Source: Caballeronia sp. SBC1
Lineage (GTDB): Bacteria > Pseudomonadota > Gammaproteobacteria > Burkholderiales > Burkholderiaceae
NCBI RefSeq assembly: GCF_011493005.1
Contig: NZ_CP049156.1
Location: 3,038,001 to 3,102,000, forward strand
Direction of reading: 5' to 3'
DNA: 64,000 nucleotides
The notes under the pieces were generated by a model. The model saw only the letters and a program-made list of their open reading frames with translations. It was not told the DNA's origin and made no database searches. How positions within the stretch are numbered: position 1 is the stretch's first letter; every line of letters starts with the position of its first letter. Of the stretch, positions 1 through 10,711 are shown piece after piece. The position numbers and the translations under genes are program-made.

Positions 1-69
1 GCGGCGTGGAGTGAACAGCTAGAATCGGGCAGCACATTTTCCCATCGATAAAAATAGTCAGGAGACAAC

Positions 70-1389
70 ATGGCCAGTACTGCGGGTGATTTGCATCGAC
101 CGGGCGCGGGTGCACCCCCCTCCGCGTTCGAAGCAGCGACGTATCGCAAGGTAGCCTGGCGGCTCTCGCCGTTGCTCTTACTTTGTTATGTGGTGGCGTA
201 CCTGGATCGTGTGAATGTGGGCTTTGCCAAGCTTCAGATGACCACCGATCTCGGCTTAAGCGATGCCGTCTACGGCTTCGGCGCGGGCATCTTTTTCTTC
301 GGTTATTTCATCTTCGAAATTCCCAGCAACGTCATCCTGCACAAGGTCGGCGCGCGCGTGTGGATCGCGCGGATCATGATCACGTGGGGCATCATTTCCG
401 CCCTCACGATGTTCATCACCACGCCCACCATGTTCTATGTGATGCGTTTCATTCTTGGTGTGGCCGAAGCGGGATTTTTCCCCGGCATCATTTTGTATCT
501 CACGTACTGGTTTCCGGCTGAACGACGCGGGCGCATGACGACATTGTTCATGACGGCGATCGCGTTATCGGGGTTGATCGGCGGACCTGTGTCGGGCTGG
601 ATCATGAAGAACTTCGATGGTGTCAACGGCTGGCATGCGTGGCAATGGCTGTTCTTGCTGGAAGGCATTCCGTCGATTGTGGTCGGGATTGTGGTGTTCA
701 TCTTCATGGATGACCGGATTGCGAAAGCTAAGTGGCTTACCGCTGAGGAGCGGGAGCTGCTGGAGCGGAATATCGCGAAGGACAACGTCGAGAAGGTCGA
801 TATGCCCGTGCGTGAGGTGCTGAAAAGCGGCCGGGTCTGGTTGATGAGCCTGATCTACTTTTCGTTCGTGATGGGGCTTTACGGCGTGAGCTTCTGGCTG
901 CCTACGATTATCAAGGCGACCGGGGTGACCGATGCGCTGACCATCGGCTTGCTGTCCGCGATTCCGTTTGGTGCGGCGGTGATTGGGATGCTGCTCGTTG
1001 CAAGGAGTGCGGACAAGCGCGGCGAACGGCGCTGGCATATCGCCATTCCGGCGGCTGTGGGGGCGTTGGGGCTGGTGGTGTCCGTGGTGTGGTCGACGAA
1101 TACGACAATGGCCATGCTCGGGCTGACCTTGGCCACAATGGGCATTCTCACTACGTTGCCGCTGTTCTGGAGTTTGCCGACGGCGTTTTTAGCTGGGACG
1201 GGTGCGGCTGCCGGAATCGCGATGATTAACTCGCTTGGGAATTTGGCAGGTTTTTTGAGTCCGTATCTCGTGGGATGGTTGAAGCAAGTGACTGCGTCGA
1301 ATGCTAGTGGCATGTATATGCTGGCCGCGTTTATGGTGCTGGGTGGCTTGCTCGCGCTGAGTGTGCCGAAACGGGTGGTTAACCGGTAA
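70..1389 (+). CDS. MFS transporter, ACS (anion:cation symporter) type
   Basis: The product is a 439-residue inner-membrane secondary transporter with about 12 hydrophobic segments. Residues 40-55 carry the YLDRVNVGFAK motif typical of the ACS family (phthalate, tartrate, glucarate and similar organic anions), and a GRMTT/RSADKRGERR cytoplasmic-loop pattern is visible. An AGGAG Shine-Dalgarno lies 5 bases before the ATG. The substrate cannot be told from sequence. The gene ends 12 bases before the remnant of a urea-transporter gene, so it occupies the place where urea-transport genes would be expected upstream of ureD. It may have been joined to the urease operon by a deletion. Confidence 0.88.
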   Translation: MASTAGDLHRPGAGAPPSAFEAATYRKVAWRLSPLLLLCYVVAYLDRVNVGFAKLQMTTDLGLSDAVYGFGAGIFFFGYFIFEIPSNVILHKVGARVWIARIMITWGIISALTMFITTPTMFYVMRFILGVAEAGFFPGIILYLTYWFPAERRGRMTTLFMTAIALSGLIGGPVSGWIMKNFDGVNGWHAWQWLFLLEGIPSIVVGIVVFIFMDDRIAKAKWLTAEERELLERNIAKDNVEKVDMPVREVLKSGRVWLMSLIYFSFVMGLYGVSFWLPTIIKATGVTDALTIGLLSAIPFGAAVIGMLLVARSADKRGERRWHIAIPAAVGALGLVVSVVWSTNTTMAMLGLTLATMGILTTLPLFWSLPTAFLAGTGAAAGIAMINSLGNLAGFLSPYLVGWLKQVTASNASGMYMLAAFMVLGGLLALSVPKRVVNR

Positions 1390-1440
1390 GACTCGCTGAA
1401 CATGGGTGTCAACGTCAACTGCACGGAAAACTGCTCCCAT

Positions 1441-1575
1441 AAATTCGACCAGTATTACGACTTCGCTCGCGAGCTTGTCGACCGCTACTGGGTGATGAGC
1501 CGTGGCGAGATCGTCGCGGGCGACGTGAGCACGGAGATGGAAGCGCATGGCGCACGAGAGTTGATCGCGGACTGA
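1441..1575 (+). pseudogene. urtE: 3' remnant of urtE (urea ABC transporter ATP-binding protein)
   Basis: The frame 1441-1575 encodes a tail with [19 protein letters not shown], then EIVAG and an [12 protein letters not shown] ending before TGA. This matches the C-terminal tail of UrtE proteins ([20 protein letters not shown]-x-x-GVR-L) as I remember the family. No Walker A, signature or Walker B sequence precedes it; the frame runs straight back into the MFS stop codon. urtABCDE normally lies just upstream of ureD in beta- and gamma-proteobacteria, which is the position here. Only the last ~44 codons survive, so this is a deletion scar and not a gene. An ATG at 1402 could open a 57-residue frame, but it has no Shine-Dalgarno. 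Confidence 0.72.
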
Positions 1576-1619
1576 AGCTCGCCGTAACATGGCGACTCGC
1601 TCCCGATCCCGAAAGCCTC

Positions 1620-2501
1620 ATGCATCACGAACCTATAGCCGACCTGTTGCCATTGACTGCCTCCGATTCCAACGAGTGGCATGGCAAGCTCGAACTTGGT
1701 TTCACGCATCAACCTCCGGGACGAACGGCGCTCACGCATCGGAAACACATGGGGCCTTTGCGCATGCAACGGCCTCTGTACCCCGAAGGCGATGCCATCT
1801 GCCACGCGGTAATCGTGCATCCGCCGGGCGGCGTGGCGGGCGGCGACCGGCTGGCAATCGACATCGACTTAGCCCAGCAAACGCACGCCGTCATCACCAC
1901 GCCGGGCGCGACCAAGTGGTACAAGGCGAACGGTAAGCTCGCCACGCAGCGCATTAATATCCGCGTCGGCGCGAACGCAAAGCTCGACTGGCTGCCGCAG
2001 AACAACATCGTGTTCGAGTCATCGAACGTGGCGCTGGATTTCACGCTAACGGTTGACCTGACGGCGACAGCTATCGGCTGGGACGCGATGCAGTTGGGCC
2101 GACAGGCCGCCGGCGAACGATGGTCGGATGGGCGGCTGGCCTCCACAGCCCGGATCTGCGACAAGCAAGGCCGTTTGCGCTGGTTCGAACGCGCGCTGCT
2201 CTCCGCCAACGATCCTCTACGACTCGCACCTCAAGGTCTGGCAGGCTTCCCCGCCTACGCCACCCTCTGGGCGATCGGCCCGGCCTGCAGCGACGCGCTG
2301 GCGGAATCCCTGACAGCAAGCCTCCCATTCAACGAAACCCTCCGCGCCGCCGCTTCCTGCGTCGCGCCGGGCATTTTAATCATCCGCGCCGCCAGCCATT
2401 CGATGGAGCCCTTGCAACGCGCGATGACCGAATGCTGGACTACGTTGCGCCCGCTAATCCACGGCACCGATGCCAGACCATTACGGCTTTGGACAACGTA
2501 G
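1620..2501 (+). CDS. ureD: Urease accessory protein UreD
   Basis: UreD (UreH family, 293 residues) is the scaffold that binds apo-urease and, with UreF and UreG, delivers nickel to the active site. The family pattern is clear: an N-terminal [35 protein letters not shown] region, then [10 protein letters not shown] at about 61-70 and [10 protein letters not shown] at about 91-100. Its length is normal. The Shine-Dalgarno is weak, but the ATG gives the conserved family N-terminus. It is the first ure gene of the cluster and is separated from ureA by a four-gene amino acid transporter. Its immediate upstream neighbour is the urtE remnant. Confidence 0.96.
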   Translation: MHHEPIADLLPLTASDSNEWHGKLELGFTHQPPGRTALTHRKHMGPLRMQRPLYPEGDAICHAVIVHPPGGVAGGDRLAIDIDLAQQTHAVITTPGATKWYKANGKLATQRINIRVGANAKLDWLPQNNIVFESSNVALDFTLTVDLTATAIGWDAMQLGRQAAGERWSDGRLASTARICDKQGRLRWFERALLSANDPLRLAPQGLAGFPAYATLWAIGPACSDALAESLTASLPFNETLRAAASCVAPGILIIRAASHSMEPLQRAMTECWTTLRPLIHGTDARPLRLWTT

Positions 2502-2614
2502 TCGGGTAATTCCTCATAAAACGCGCACCACAAAAGCGCACAATTACGCTCGCACTTTGTGCATCACCAAGCCTCGTGTCTCGCTGAAGCCCGCCCAGCA
2601 AGGCATAAAAGCAG

Positions 2615-2631
2615 TGGCACGACTCTCGCTT
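2615..2631 (+). promoter_or_regulatory. Candidate sigma-54 (RpoN) promoter
   Basis: The sequence TGGCACGACTCTCGCTT places GG and GC exactly 10 bases apart. It differs from the -24/-12 consensus TGGCACGNNNNTTGCW-type at one core position (C for T before GC). It lies about 75 bases before the start of the amino acid transporter binding-protein gene. Further upstream (2523-2575) are several GCGCAC/GCACC/TTTGTGC elements that could hold enhancer-binding (NtrC-like) half-sites, but none forms a perfect NtrC palindrome. Nitrogen-responsive control is inference. Confidence 0.6.
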
Positions 2632-2706
2632 AATCCTCTTCCCGACGAGTGCATCCATGAATGCGACGCACCGCGCCAAAATCGCGATCCAAGGAAAGAG
2701 AATCAA

Positions 2707-3510
2707 ATGACCAACACGCTTCGCCGCCACTGCCTTCGTGCCCTCACCACCGCCCTCTTCACCCTCCCGGCCATGGCGTTAGTTCCGCTCACCGCCCACG
2801 CCGACGCACTCGATAACGTCACCAAAGCCGGCGTCCTGAAAGTGGCCGTGCCGGAGGATTACCCACCGTTCGGCGCAGTCGGTGGCGATATGCAGCCGCA
2901 GGGTTATGACATCGATATGGCCGCGCTTCTGGCCAAATCGCTCGGTGTGAAACTGCAACTCGTACCGGTCAACAGCGCGAATCGCGTACCGTACCTGACG
3001 ACAAACAAAGTGGATCTGGTGATCTCGTCGTTGGGCAAGACGCCGGATCGCGAGAAGGTGATGGACTTCTCCACGGCCTACGCGCCGTACTTCCAGGGCG
3101 TGTTCGGCCCCGCCGATATCAAGGTCACCGGCCCCGCCGATCTCACCGGCAAGACGGTCGGCGCGACCCGCGGCGCGCTCGAAGAAATCGCGCTCACGCA
3201 AATGGCGCCGAACGCGACCATCAAGCGCTTCGAAGACAACAACGCGACCATCCAGGCATTCCTCTCCGGCCAGGTTCAACTAATCGCTGCAGGCAATATC
3301 GTCGCTGCAGCGATCCTCGCGAAGAATCCGCCGCGCCGTCCGGAACCGAAATTCGTGATCAAGAACTCGCCGTGTTTCGTCGGCATGAACAAGAACGAAC
3401 CGCGCTTGCTGGCTAAAGTCGATGCGGCGATTGCCCAGTCGAAGAAGGACGGCTCGCTCGAAGCCATGTCAGAAAAGTGGTTCAAGGCGCCGCTGCCGGC
3501 CGGTCTTTAA
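2707..3510 (+). CDS. Polar amino acid ABC transporter, periplasmic substrate-binding protein
   Basis: This is a 267-residue solute-binding protein of the PAAT family (SBP_bac_3). Residues 1-35 are a signal peptide with a hydrophobic core and an AHADA cleavage region. The mature part begins LDNVTKAGVLKVAVPEDYPPFG, written here in short as KAGVLKVAVPED, the usual lobe-1 opening. The pattern DLVISSLGKTPDREK-MDFS follows at about 100-120. I start it at 2707, not the upstream in-frame ATG at 2470, because a GGAAAGAG ribosome site precedes 2707 and the signal peptide then begins correctly. Likely ligands are glutamine, glutamate or a related polar amino acid; the exact ligand is not visible. Confidence 0.9.
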   Translation: MTNTLRRHCLRALTTALFTLPAMALVPLTAHADALDNVTKAGVLKVAVPEDYPPFGAVGGDMQPQGYDIDMAALLAKSLGVKLQLVPVNSANRVPYLTTNKVDLVISSLGKTPDREKVMDFSTAYAPYFQGVFGPADIKVTGPADLTGKTVGATRGALEEIALTQMAPNATIKRFEDNNATIQAFLSGQVQLIAAGNIVAAAILAKNPPRRPEPKFVIKNSPCFVGMNKNEPRLLAKVDAAIAQSKKDGSLEAMSEKWFKAPLPAGL

Positions 3511-3561
3511 ACCAGCCCCTTAATCAACACCGTCAAGCTTAAATAACAAGGCGCCGATTTA

Positions 3562-4239
3562 ATGGCATATCAACTCCAGTTCGGCGATCTCGGGCAGTAC
3601 GCCGGCATGTTTGCGAGCGGCGCAGCGGTCACGCTCGGGCTGACCGCGGTGTCTACCGCGCTCGGTCTCGCGGTCGGCATACTCGGTGCAGCAGGCAAAG
3701 GCAGCAAGTTTCCCGCGGTGCGCTCGTTCGTTGGCGGCTACGTGGAAGCGATCCGCAATACGCCGTTCATCGTGCAATTGTTCTTCGTCTTCTTCGGGCT
3801 GCCGGCGCTGGGTATTCGTATCGATGAATACGTCGCCGCCGTGCTCGCCATGACACTCAATCTCGGCGCGTATTCGGTGGAGATCATCCGCGCGGGTATC
3901 GCGGCCGTGCCGAAGGGACATCTTGAAGCGGCGGCGTCGCTGGCCATGACACGCGGAGAGACCTTCAGGCATGTGGTCTTGCCGCAAGCCATCGCTAAAG
4001 TATTTCCTGCTCTCGCGAGCCAGATCGTGATCACCATGCTCGGCTCGGCGGTGGTTTCTCAGATATCCGTCGCCGATCTGACCTATGCCGCGAGCTACAT
4101 CCAGTCGCGCAATTTCCGCGCGTTCGAAACGTATTTCCTGATCACGGCCGCGTATCTCGTGATGGCGATCCTCTTGCGCTTCCTGCTCAACGAAGCAGGC
4201 AAGCGCTTGTTCGCCCGCAATCTGCGAGGCGCCCGATGA
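3562..4239 (+). CDS. Polar amino acid ABC transporter permease (HisM/GlnP type)
   Basis: A 225-residue inner-membrane permease with about five hydrophobic segments. The PAAT N-terminal signature is present (AIRNTPFIVQLFF-FFGLPALG), as is the EAA coupling loop EAAASLAMTRGETFRHVVLPQA near residues 114-134, which contacts the ATPase. It overlaps the next permease gene by 4 bases (ATGA), so the two are translationally coupled. Together they form the heterodimeric channel for the binding protein encoded upstream. Confidence 0.92.
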   Translation: MAYQLQFGDLGQYAGMFASGAAVTLGLTAVSTALGLAVGILGAAGKGSKFPAVRSFVGGYVEAIRNTPFIVQLFFVFFGLPALGIRIDEYVAAVLAMTLNLGAYSVEIIRAGIAAVPKGHLEAAASLAMTRGETFRHVVLPQAIAKVFPALASQIVITMLGSAVVSQISVADLTYAASYIQSRNFRAFETYFLITAAYLVMAILLRFLLNEAGKRLFARNLRGAR

Positions 4240-4886
4240 TCGAGTTTACGTTTGAACAAATTCTCACGAACCTGCTGCTGGCGGCACGCTGGACCATTGT
4301 GCTGTCGATCGTTTCGTTCGTGGCCGGCGGCATCGTGGGCTTCGTGCTGCTCATCATGCGCGTATCGAGTTCACGTGTATTGCGCACTATCGTGAAGGTC
4401 TACATCGAGATCTTCCAGGGCACGCCGCTTTTGATGCAACTGTTCCTCGTATTCTTCGGTTTGCCGCTGCTCGGCATCGAGGTCCAACCGTGGATAGCGG
4501 CAACCGTCGGCCTTACGCTGTTCACCAGCGCGTATCTCGCCGAGATCTGGCGCGGCTGCGTTGAAGCTATTCCAAAGGGTCAATGGGAAGCATCCTCCAG
4601 CCTTGCGATGAATTACTTGGAACAACTGCGCCACGTGATTCTTCCGCAAGCCACGCGCATCGCCATCGGCCCGACGGTCGGCTTCGGCGTGCAAGCCGTG
4701 AAGGACACGGCGCTGGTCTCGATCATCGGCTTCACCGAACTCACGAAAGCCGGCACCATGATTTCGAACGCGACGTTCAGGCCTTTCGTGGTCTACGGTC
4801 TCGTCGCGGTGATCTATTTCGTGATTTGTTATCCGCTTACCCGCACCGCGCGCACGCTTGAAAGGAAATGGAATGCCGCTCGTTGA
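4236..4886 (+). CDS. Polar amino acid ABC transporter permease, second subunit
   Basis: A 216-residue membrane permease paralogous to its upstream neighbour. It has the same PAAT signature (IFQGTPLLMQLFLVFFGLPLLG) near residues 60-80 and an EAA loop EASSSLAMNYLEQLRHVILPQA near 122-143. It starts at an ATGA overlap with the preceding permease and its 3' end overlaps the ATPase start by 14 bases. All four transporter genes therefore form one tightly coupled unit. Confidence 0.92.
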   Translation: MIEFTFEQILTNLLLAARWTIVLSIVSFVAGGIVGFVLLIMRVSSSRVLRTIVKVYIEIFQGTPLLMQLFLVFFGLPLLGIEVQPWIAATVGLTLFTSAYLAEIWRGCVEAIPKGQWEASSSLAMNYLEQLRHVILPQATRIAIGPTVGFGVQAVKDTALVSIIGFTELTKAGTMISNATFRPFVVYGLVAVIYFVICYPLTRTARTLERKWNAAR

Positions 4887-5592
4887 AACGCAAAACCTCA
4901 AGAAGCAATTCGGCGCGAACCAAGTCCTGAAGGGCATCGATTTTTCGGTGGAATCGGGACAGGTTGTCGCAATCATCGGACGCAGCGGCTCGGGTAAAAG
5001 CACCTTGCTGCGGACCTTGAACGGACTGGAAAGTATCGACGAAGGGTCGATCGAAATCGACGGCGAACACATGGACGCGCGCCACGCCGATCTGCGCGCG
5101 CTGCGCCTGAAGGTTGGCATGGTATTCCAGCAGTACAACCTGTTCCCGCATCTCACCGCCGGGCAGAACGTGATGCTCGCGCAAACCGTGGTCAAGAAAG
5201 TCCACAAGGCGAAGGCGCGCGCAACCGCTGAACAAGTGCTTGAACGCGTCGGCCTCGCCGATAAATTCAACGCCTATCCCGAACAACTGTCGGGTGGACA
5301 ACAGCAGCGCGTGGCTATTGCCCGGGCGCTCGCGATGAAACCCTCGGTACTGCTCTGCGATGAGATCACCTCCGCGCTCGATCCCGAACTCGTGGGCGAA
5401 GTGCTGGCCGTAGTCGAAAGCCTCGCCGCCGATGGCATGACGCTCATCATGGTCACGCACGAGATGCGCTTTGCGCGGCGTGTGTCGAACAAGGTCGTGT
5501 TCATGCATCAGGGCCGCGTGTGGGAAAGCGGCACGCCGGAAGAGATTTTCGAGCGGCCGACGACCATCGAGTTGCGCAAATTTATCCAGTGA
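4873..5592 (+). CDS. Polar amino acid ABC transporter ATP-binding protein
   Basis: A 239-residue ATPase of the GlnQ/HisP group that powers the two upstream permeases. Visible motifs are Walker A GRSGSGKST (about 35-43), the Q-loop region VFQQYNLFPH, the ABC signature LSGGQQQR (about 137-144), Walker B LLCDEITSALD and the switch histidine in MVTHEM. I chose the ATG at 4873, preceded by AAAGGA. The TTG at 4858 would add five residues and lacks a better ribosome site. The cassette interrupts the usual ureD-ureA adjacency. Confidence 0.95.
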   Translation: MPLVETQNLKKQFGANQVLKGIDFSVESGQVVAIIGRSGSGKSTLLRTLNGLESIDEGSIEIDGEHMDARHADLRALRLKVGMVFQQYNLFPHLTAGQNVMLAQTVVKKVHKAKARATAEQVLERVGLADKFNAYPEQLSGGQQQRVAIARALAMKPSVLLCDEITSALDPELVGEVLAVVESLAADGMTLIMVTHEMRFARRVSNKVVFMHQGRVWESGTPEEIFERPTTIELRKFIQ

Positions 5593-5625
5593 GTTGGCCA
5601 ATAAGTCATCCAATGAAATCGTAGG

Positions 5626-5650
5626 GTTGCAATGCTAGGATTCTTGCAAC
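5626..5650. promoter_or_regulatory. Inverted repeat in the ureA leader
   Basis: GTTGCAA (5626-5632) and TTGCAAC (5644-5650) form a perfect 7-base inverted repeat with an 11-base spacer. It sits in the 91-base gap between the transporter ATPase and ureA. It could be an operator for a dimeric regulator or part of a ureA promoter. No convincing -35/-10 pair accompanies it. Confidence 0.3.
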
Positions 5651-5683
5651 AATGACGCCTAATCCGAGACACGTTCCGATCCC

Positions 5684-5986
5684 ATGAAGCTCACTCACCG
5701 CGAAAAAGACAAGCTGCTGATCTTCACCGCCGCGCTGCTCGCCGAACGGCGTCGCGCACGCGGGCTGAAGCTGAACTATCCGGAGGCCATCGCGTTCATC
5801 TCGGCGGCGCTGATGGAAGCCGCGCGCGACGGCCGTACCGTCGCCGACGTGATGCACTACGGCACCACGCTCCTCACACGCGACGACGTGATGGACGGCG
5901 TGCCGGAAATGATCCCGGACATCCAGATAGAAGCCACCTTCCCCGACGGCACCAAGCTCGTGACCGTCCATCATCCGATTCCCTGA
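5684..5986 (+). CDS. ureA: Urease gamma subunit UreA
   Basis: A 100-residue gamma subunit of nickel urease (urea to ammonia plus carbamate), of the expected length. It opens [20 protein letters not shown] and carries the conserved [31 protein letters not shown] and HHPIP endings. It lies 31 bases before ureB. Gamma and beta are separate genes here, as in most bacteria. Confidence 0.98.
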   Translation: MKLTHREKDKLLIFTAALLAERRRARGLKLNYPEAIAFISAALMEAARDGRTVADVMHYGTTLLTRDDVMDGVPEMIPDIQIEATFPDGTKLVTVHHPIP

Positions 5987-6017
5987 ACTTGCAGCACTCT
6001 TATAAAAGGAGCCGCGC

Positions 6018-6323
6018 ATGATTCCCGGCGAATATCTCATCGACGATGGTGAGCACGAACTCAACGCGGGCCGCGAGACGGTGTCCGTGACTGTATCGAA
6101 TACGGGTGACCGGCCCGTGCAGGTCGGCTCGCATTTTCATTTCTTCGAAGTCAACACGGCGCTCACGTTCGAACGTGACAAGGCAAGAGGCTTCCGGCTG
6201 AACATTGCATCGGGTACGGCAGTGCGCTTCGAGCCCGGCCAGGAACGCACGGTTGAACTCGTCGCGCTGGCTGGCGATCGCCAAGTCTACGGCTTCAATG
6301 GCCTCGTGATGGGCCCGCTTTGA
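6018..6323 (+). CDS. ureB: Urease beta subunit UreB
   Basis: The 101-residue beta subunit that packs against UreC in the trimeric holoenzyme. The family opening [19 protein letters not shown] is followed by [30 protein letters not shown] and [10 protein letters not shown] strong AGGAG ribosome site precedes the ATG. It is 22 bases upstream of ureC. Confidence 0.98.
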   Translation: MIPGEYLIDDGEHELNAGRETVSVTVSNTGDRPVQVGSHFHFFEVNTALTFERDKARGFRLNIASGTAVRFEPGQERTVELVALAGDRQVYGFNGLVMGPL

Positions 6324-6345
6324 TCTCCACTTCAGGATTATCGAC

Positions 6346-8052
<1,707 letters not shown>

Positions 8053-8066
8053 TTTCTGAGACTCTG

Positions 8067-8693
8067 ATGCGCACGATCGACAAACGTATTGAAGCGAAAC
8101 TTGCCGCACCGCTGATCAAACGCGCGCCTACGCTCACTCTTCCCTTCGATGACCGTTGCAAGAGCCGTCTGGCCGCTACGCTGGATAACGGTGAAGAAGT
8201 GGCGCTGGTGCTGCCGCGAGGCACGGTGCTGCGCGATGGCGACATGCTGGTCGCCGACGACGGTGGCCTGGTGCGCGTGATTGCAGCTCCGCAGGACGTG
8301 CTGGTTGTGCACGCCCACGATCCCATTACGCTGACGCGCGCCGCGTACCACTTGGGCAATCGCCACACGCCGGTCGAAGTGGCCGCGGGACAGTTGAAAC
8401 TGGAAGCTGATCCGGTGCTGGAAGACATGCTGAAGCGTCTGGGCGCGCATGTGGATCACGTGACGGCGCCGTTCCAGCCGGAGACGGGCGCGTATGGCGG
8501 CGGTCACAAGCATGGGCATGACGAAACGTTTGTAGAGGACTACGCGCTCGCGCAAAAGGTCTTCGATGAACATCACGGGCACGCGCACGATCACGGACAC
8601 GCGCACGGCGCAGGCCACGACCACGGCGACCATTCGCAGTGCAGCCACGAAGGCCACGATCACGATCACGACCACGGTCATGCGCATCGCTGA
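8067..8693 (+). CDS. ureE: Urease nickel metallochaperone UreE
   Basis: A 208-residue nickel chaperone. The N-terminal domain has [28 protein letters not shown] in short segments, and the C-terminal domain has the family motif [13 protein letters not shown] (about residues 92-104). The last ~45 residues are a very His-rich tail of [11 protein letters not shown] type, which in other UreE proteins stores nickel. Its 3' end overlaps ureF by 14 bases, so the encoded His-rich repeats run into the ureF start. Confidence 0.96.
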   Translation: MRTIDKRIEAKLAAPLIKRAPTLTLPFDDRCKSRLAATLDNGEEVALVLPRGTVLRDGDMLVADDGGLVRVIAAPQDVLVVHAHDPITLTRAAYHLGNRHTPVEVAAGQLKLEADPVLEDMLKRLGAHVDHVTAPFQPETGAYGGGHKHGHDETFVEDYALAQKVFDEHHGHAHDHGHAHGAGHDHGDHSQCSHEGHDHDHDHGHAHR

Positions 8694-9360
8694 ACTCACT
8701 GCCCTGCTTCATCTGGCGTCGCCGGCGTTGCCTATCGGCGCGTTCAGTTATTCGCAGGGTCTCGAGTCGGCGATAGAACATGGCTTGATCCACGATGGCG
8801 ACAGCGCCCGCGAATGGATCGCAAGCGGACTAACCAATGTCCTCGCACGCGGCGAGTTACCGTTCCTCGCGCACCAGATGACCCGCTGGCGCGACCACGA
8901 TGCAGCAGCACTCGCCGCTGCCGATGAAGAATTCCTTGCCAGCCGCGAGTCCTCGGAATTGCGCCGCGAGACACAGCAAATGGGCTGGTCGCTGGCGCAG
9001 TTGTGCACGCAGCTTGAATGGGGCGACGCGGCGCGCCTCGCGACTTTAAACACCATTAAACCGATCTCACAGCCCACGGCGTTCGCCTTCGCGGCCTACG
9101 CTCACGATGCCGCCACCGACGCCGCCCTCGCCGCCTACTCCTTTTCGTGGGTCGAAAACCAGGCCGCCGCGGCGTTGAAAGCCGTACCGCTGGGCCAGAT
9201 CGCGGGGCAGCGGATCATCGTTGCGTTGCGCGTTGCCATCCATACCGCAGTAGAAAAAGCGCTCGACACATCGCCGGACGAAATCAACACCTTCGCGCCG
9301 CAACTCGGCATTCTCTCGGCGCGCCACGAATCGCAATATTCACGCTTGTTCCGCTCTTGA
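8680..9360 (+). CDS. ureF: Urease accessory protein UreF
   Basis: A 226-residue accessory protein that links UreD-urease to the GTPase UreG. It opens [29 protein letters not shown], recognisable by [16 protein letters not shown], the UreF hallmark. I start it at 8680, inside the end of ureE. The upstream in-frame ATG at 8566 lies within the His-rich ureE repeats and would add a 38-residue low-complexity extension with no family match. The gene ends about 11 bases before the predicted end of an IS110 element, which separates it from ureG. Confidence 0.95.
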   Translation: MRIAELTALLHLASPALPIGAFSYSQGLESAIEHGLIHDGDSAREWIASGLTNVLARGELPFLAHQMTRWRDHDAAALAAADEEFLASRESSELRRETQQMGWSLAQLCTQLEWGDAARLATLNTIKPISQPTAFAFAAYAHDAATDAALAAYSFSWVENQAAAALKAVPLGQIAGQRIIVALRVAIHTAVEKALDTSPDEINTFAPQLGILSARHESQYSRLFRS

Positions 9361-9385
9361 GAAACAATTAGGATAACCCCATGTT

Positions 9386-10711
9386 TCAAGGGGTTTGCGC
9401 GGCTGGGGTAATCTGGAAGCCGAGAGCAGTCGCGCGGCGCCTGAGGGCATCGATGCTGCGTTGACGCTGCTGTTCTTCGTAATGCTGCTGGCCCTGGTCG
9501 ACGAAGGCTTCGCCCCGCGTGAGCATGAAGTACACCATGCGGGCGAGCTTATGGGCGACGGCGGTATTCGCACGCGGCTTGTCCATACGTGAGCACAACC
9601 GCCGATAAAACGCGCCCAGCGCCGAGTCGTTGCGCGACAGGCTCATCGCGGCCAGCTTGAGCGCCTGGCGCACCCGGTTGGTGGAACGCCGGGTGCGCGC
9701 ACTAAGCACCTTGCCGCCGCTGACCTTGGTGCCAGGACACAGTCCCAGCCACGAACAGAAGTGCTTGACGTTGGCAAAGCGACTCAGGTCCGGGCCGATC
9801 TCCGAGAGTATCGTCATTACCGTGGTGACCGCCAGGCCGTTGATGCGCGTCAGGTCCACGCCCGCCCAGCGCGCCAGGGCCGTGCGTGCATCAAACTGCG
9901 GGGTGTTCTTGCCGCGCCGCTTGCCCGGCCCGCTGAGTTCGACCTCGTGGCAGCCCAGTGGCGCCAGTAACGCCTCGATCTTCGCGTCGCACTCGAGCAC
10001 CCGCTGGGCCAGGCTGTCGACCATCGCCAGGGCCTGCCCGAGCACGAACAGGTGCTCCTCGCGCCAGTTGCCTGTCAGCGCCCGCTCGATGTCGCGCTCG
10101 CTGGCCTTGACGCGGCCGTTGCGATGCCGGGCCAGCACTTTGGGGTCACGCTCGCCGGCCACAATCGCCCGCACGATCGCCTGCCCGGTCATGCCCATCA
10201 CGTCGGTGAGCACCTCGGTCAGTTGCAGGTTCATCTGCACCAGCGCCTTCTGCATGCGCTGCACCCAGTCGGCCTGTTCGGTGAGCAGCACCTCGCGCTG
10301 ACGGACCACCGCGCGCACCACGCAGACCTCATCGCCCGGGCGCCAGGCCGCGCGCAGCAACCCCAGGCTCATGAGCTTCTGCAGCCATTGGCAGTCCTGC
10401 ACGTCACTCTTGCGTCCCGGTACGTACTTCATCTGCCGCGCGTCGACCAGCCACACCACCAGTCCGCGCCGCTCTAGCACCTCGTAGACCGGGATCCAGT
10501 AGACCCCGGTCGACTCTAGTGCCACGGTGTCGACCCCGCACGAGAGCAGCCAGTCGGCCATCGCGTTCAGGTCATCGGTCATCGCCCCGAATTCACGCAC
10601 CGGCTCGTCATCTGCCTGTCGGGGCACCGCTACCCAGTGGCTCGAGCCGCCCACATCGATCCCCGCTGCGTTCGGGAACACCTCGTCTTCTTCTCGCTTG
10701 CGCATCGCCAT
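9386..10711 (-). CDS. IS110-family transposase (DEDD recombinase)
   Basis: A 441-residue recombinase. The N-terminal RuvC-like domain has the DEDD set at Asp19 (AAGIDVGG), Glu66 (VALESTGVYWIP), Asp103 and Asp106 (RKSDVQD). The C-terminal Transposase_20 domain carries the INGLAVTTVMTILSEIG segment and the SWLGLCPG-x-K-x-SGGK region with the conserved serine. A GGAG site precedes the ATG at 10711. The longer open frame that continues upstream is the non-coding end of the element plus ureG antisense and should not be translated. The gene appears intact. Confidence 0.93.
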   Translation of the reverse strand: MAMRKREEDEVFPNAAGIDVGGSSHWVAVPRQADDEPVREFGAMTDDLNAMADWLLSCGVDTVALESTGVYWIPVYEVLERRGLVVWLVDARQMKYVPGRKSDVQDCQWLQKLMSLGLLRAAWRPGDEVCVVRAVVRQREVLLTEQADWVQRMQKALVQMNLQLTEVLTDVMGMTGQAIVRAIVAGERDPKVLARHRNGRVKASERDIERALTGNWREEHLFVLGQALAMVDSLAQRVLECDAKIEALLAPLGCHEVELSGPGKRRGKNTPQFDARTALARWAGVDLTRINGLAVTTVMTILSEIGPDLSRFANVKHFCSWLGLCPGTKVSGGKVLSARTRRSTNRVRQALKLAAMSLSRNDSALGAFYRRLCSRMDKPRANTAVAHKLARMVYFMLTRGEAFVDQGQQHYEEQQRQRSIDALRRRATALGFQITPAAQTP

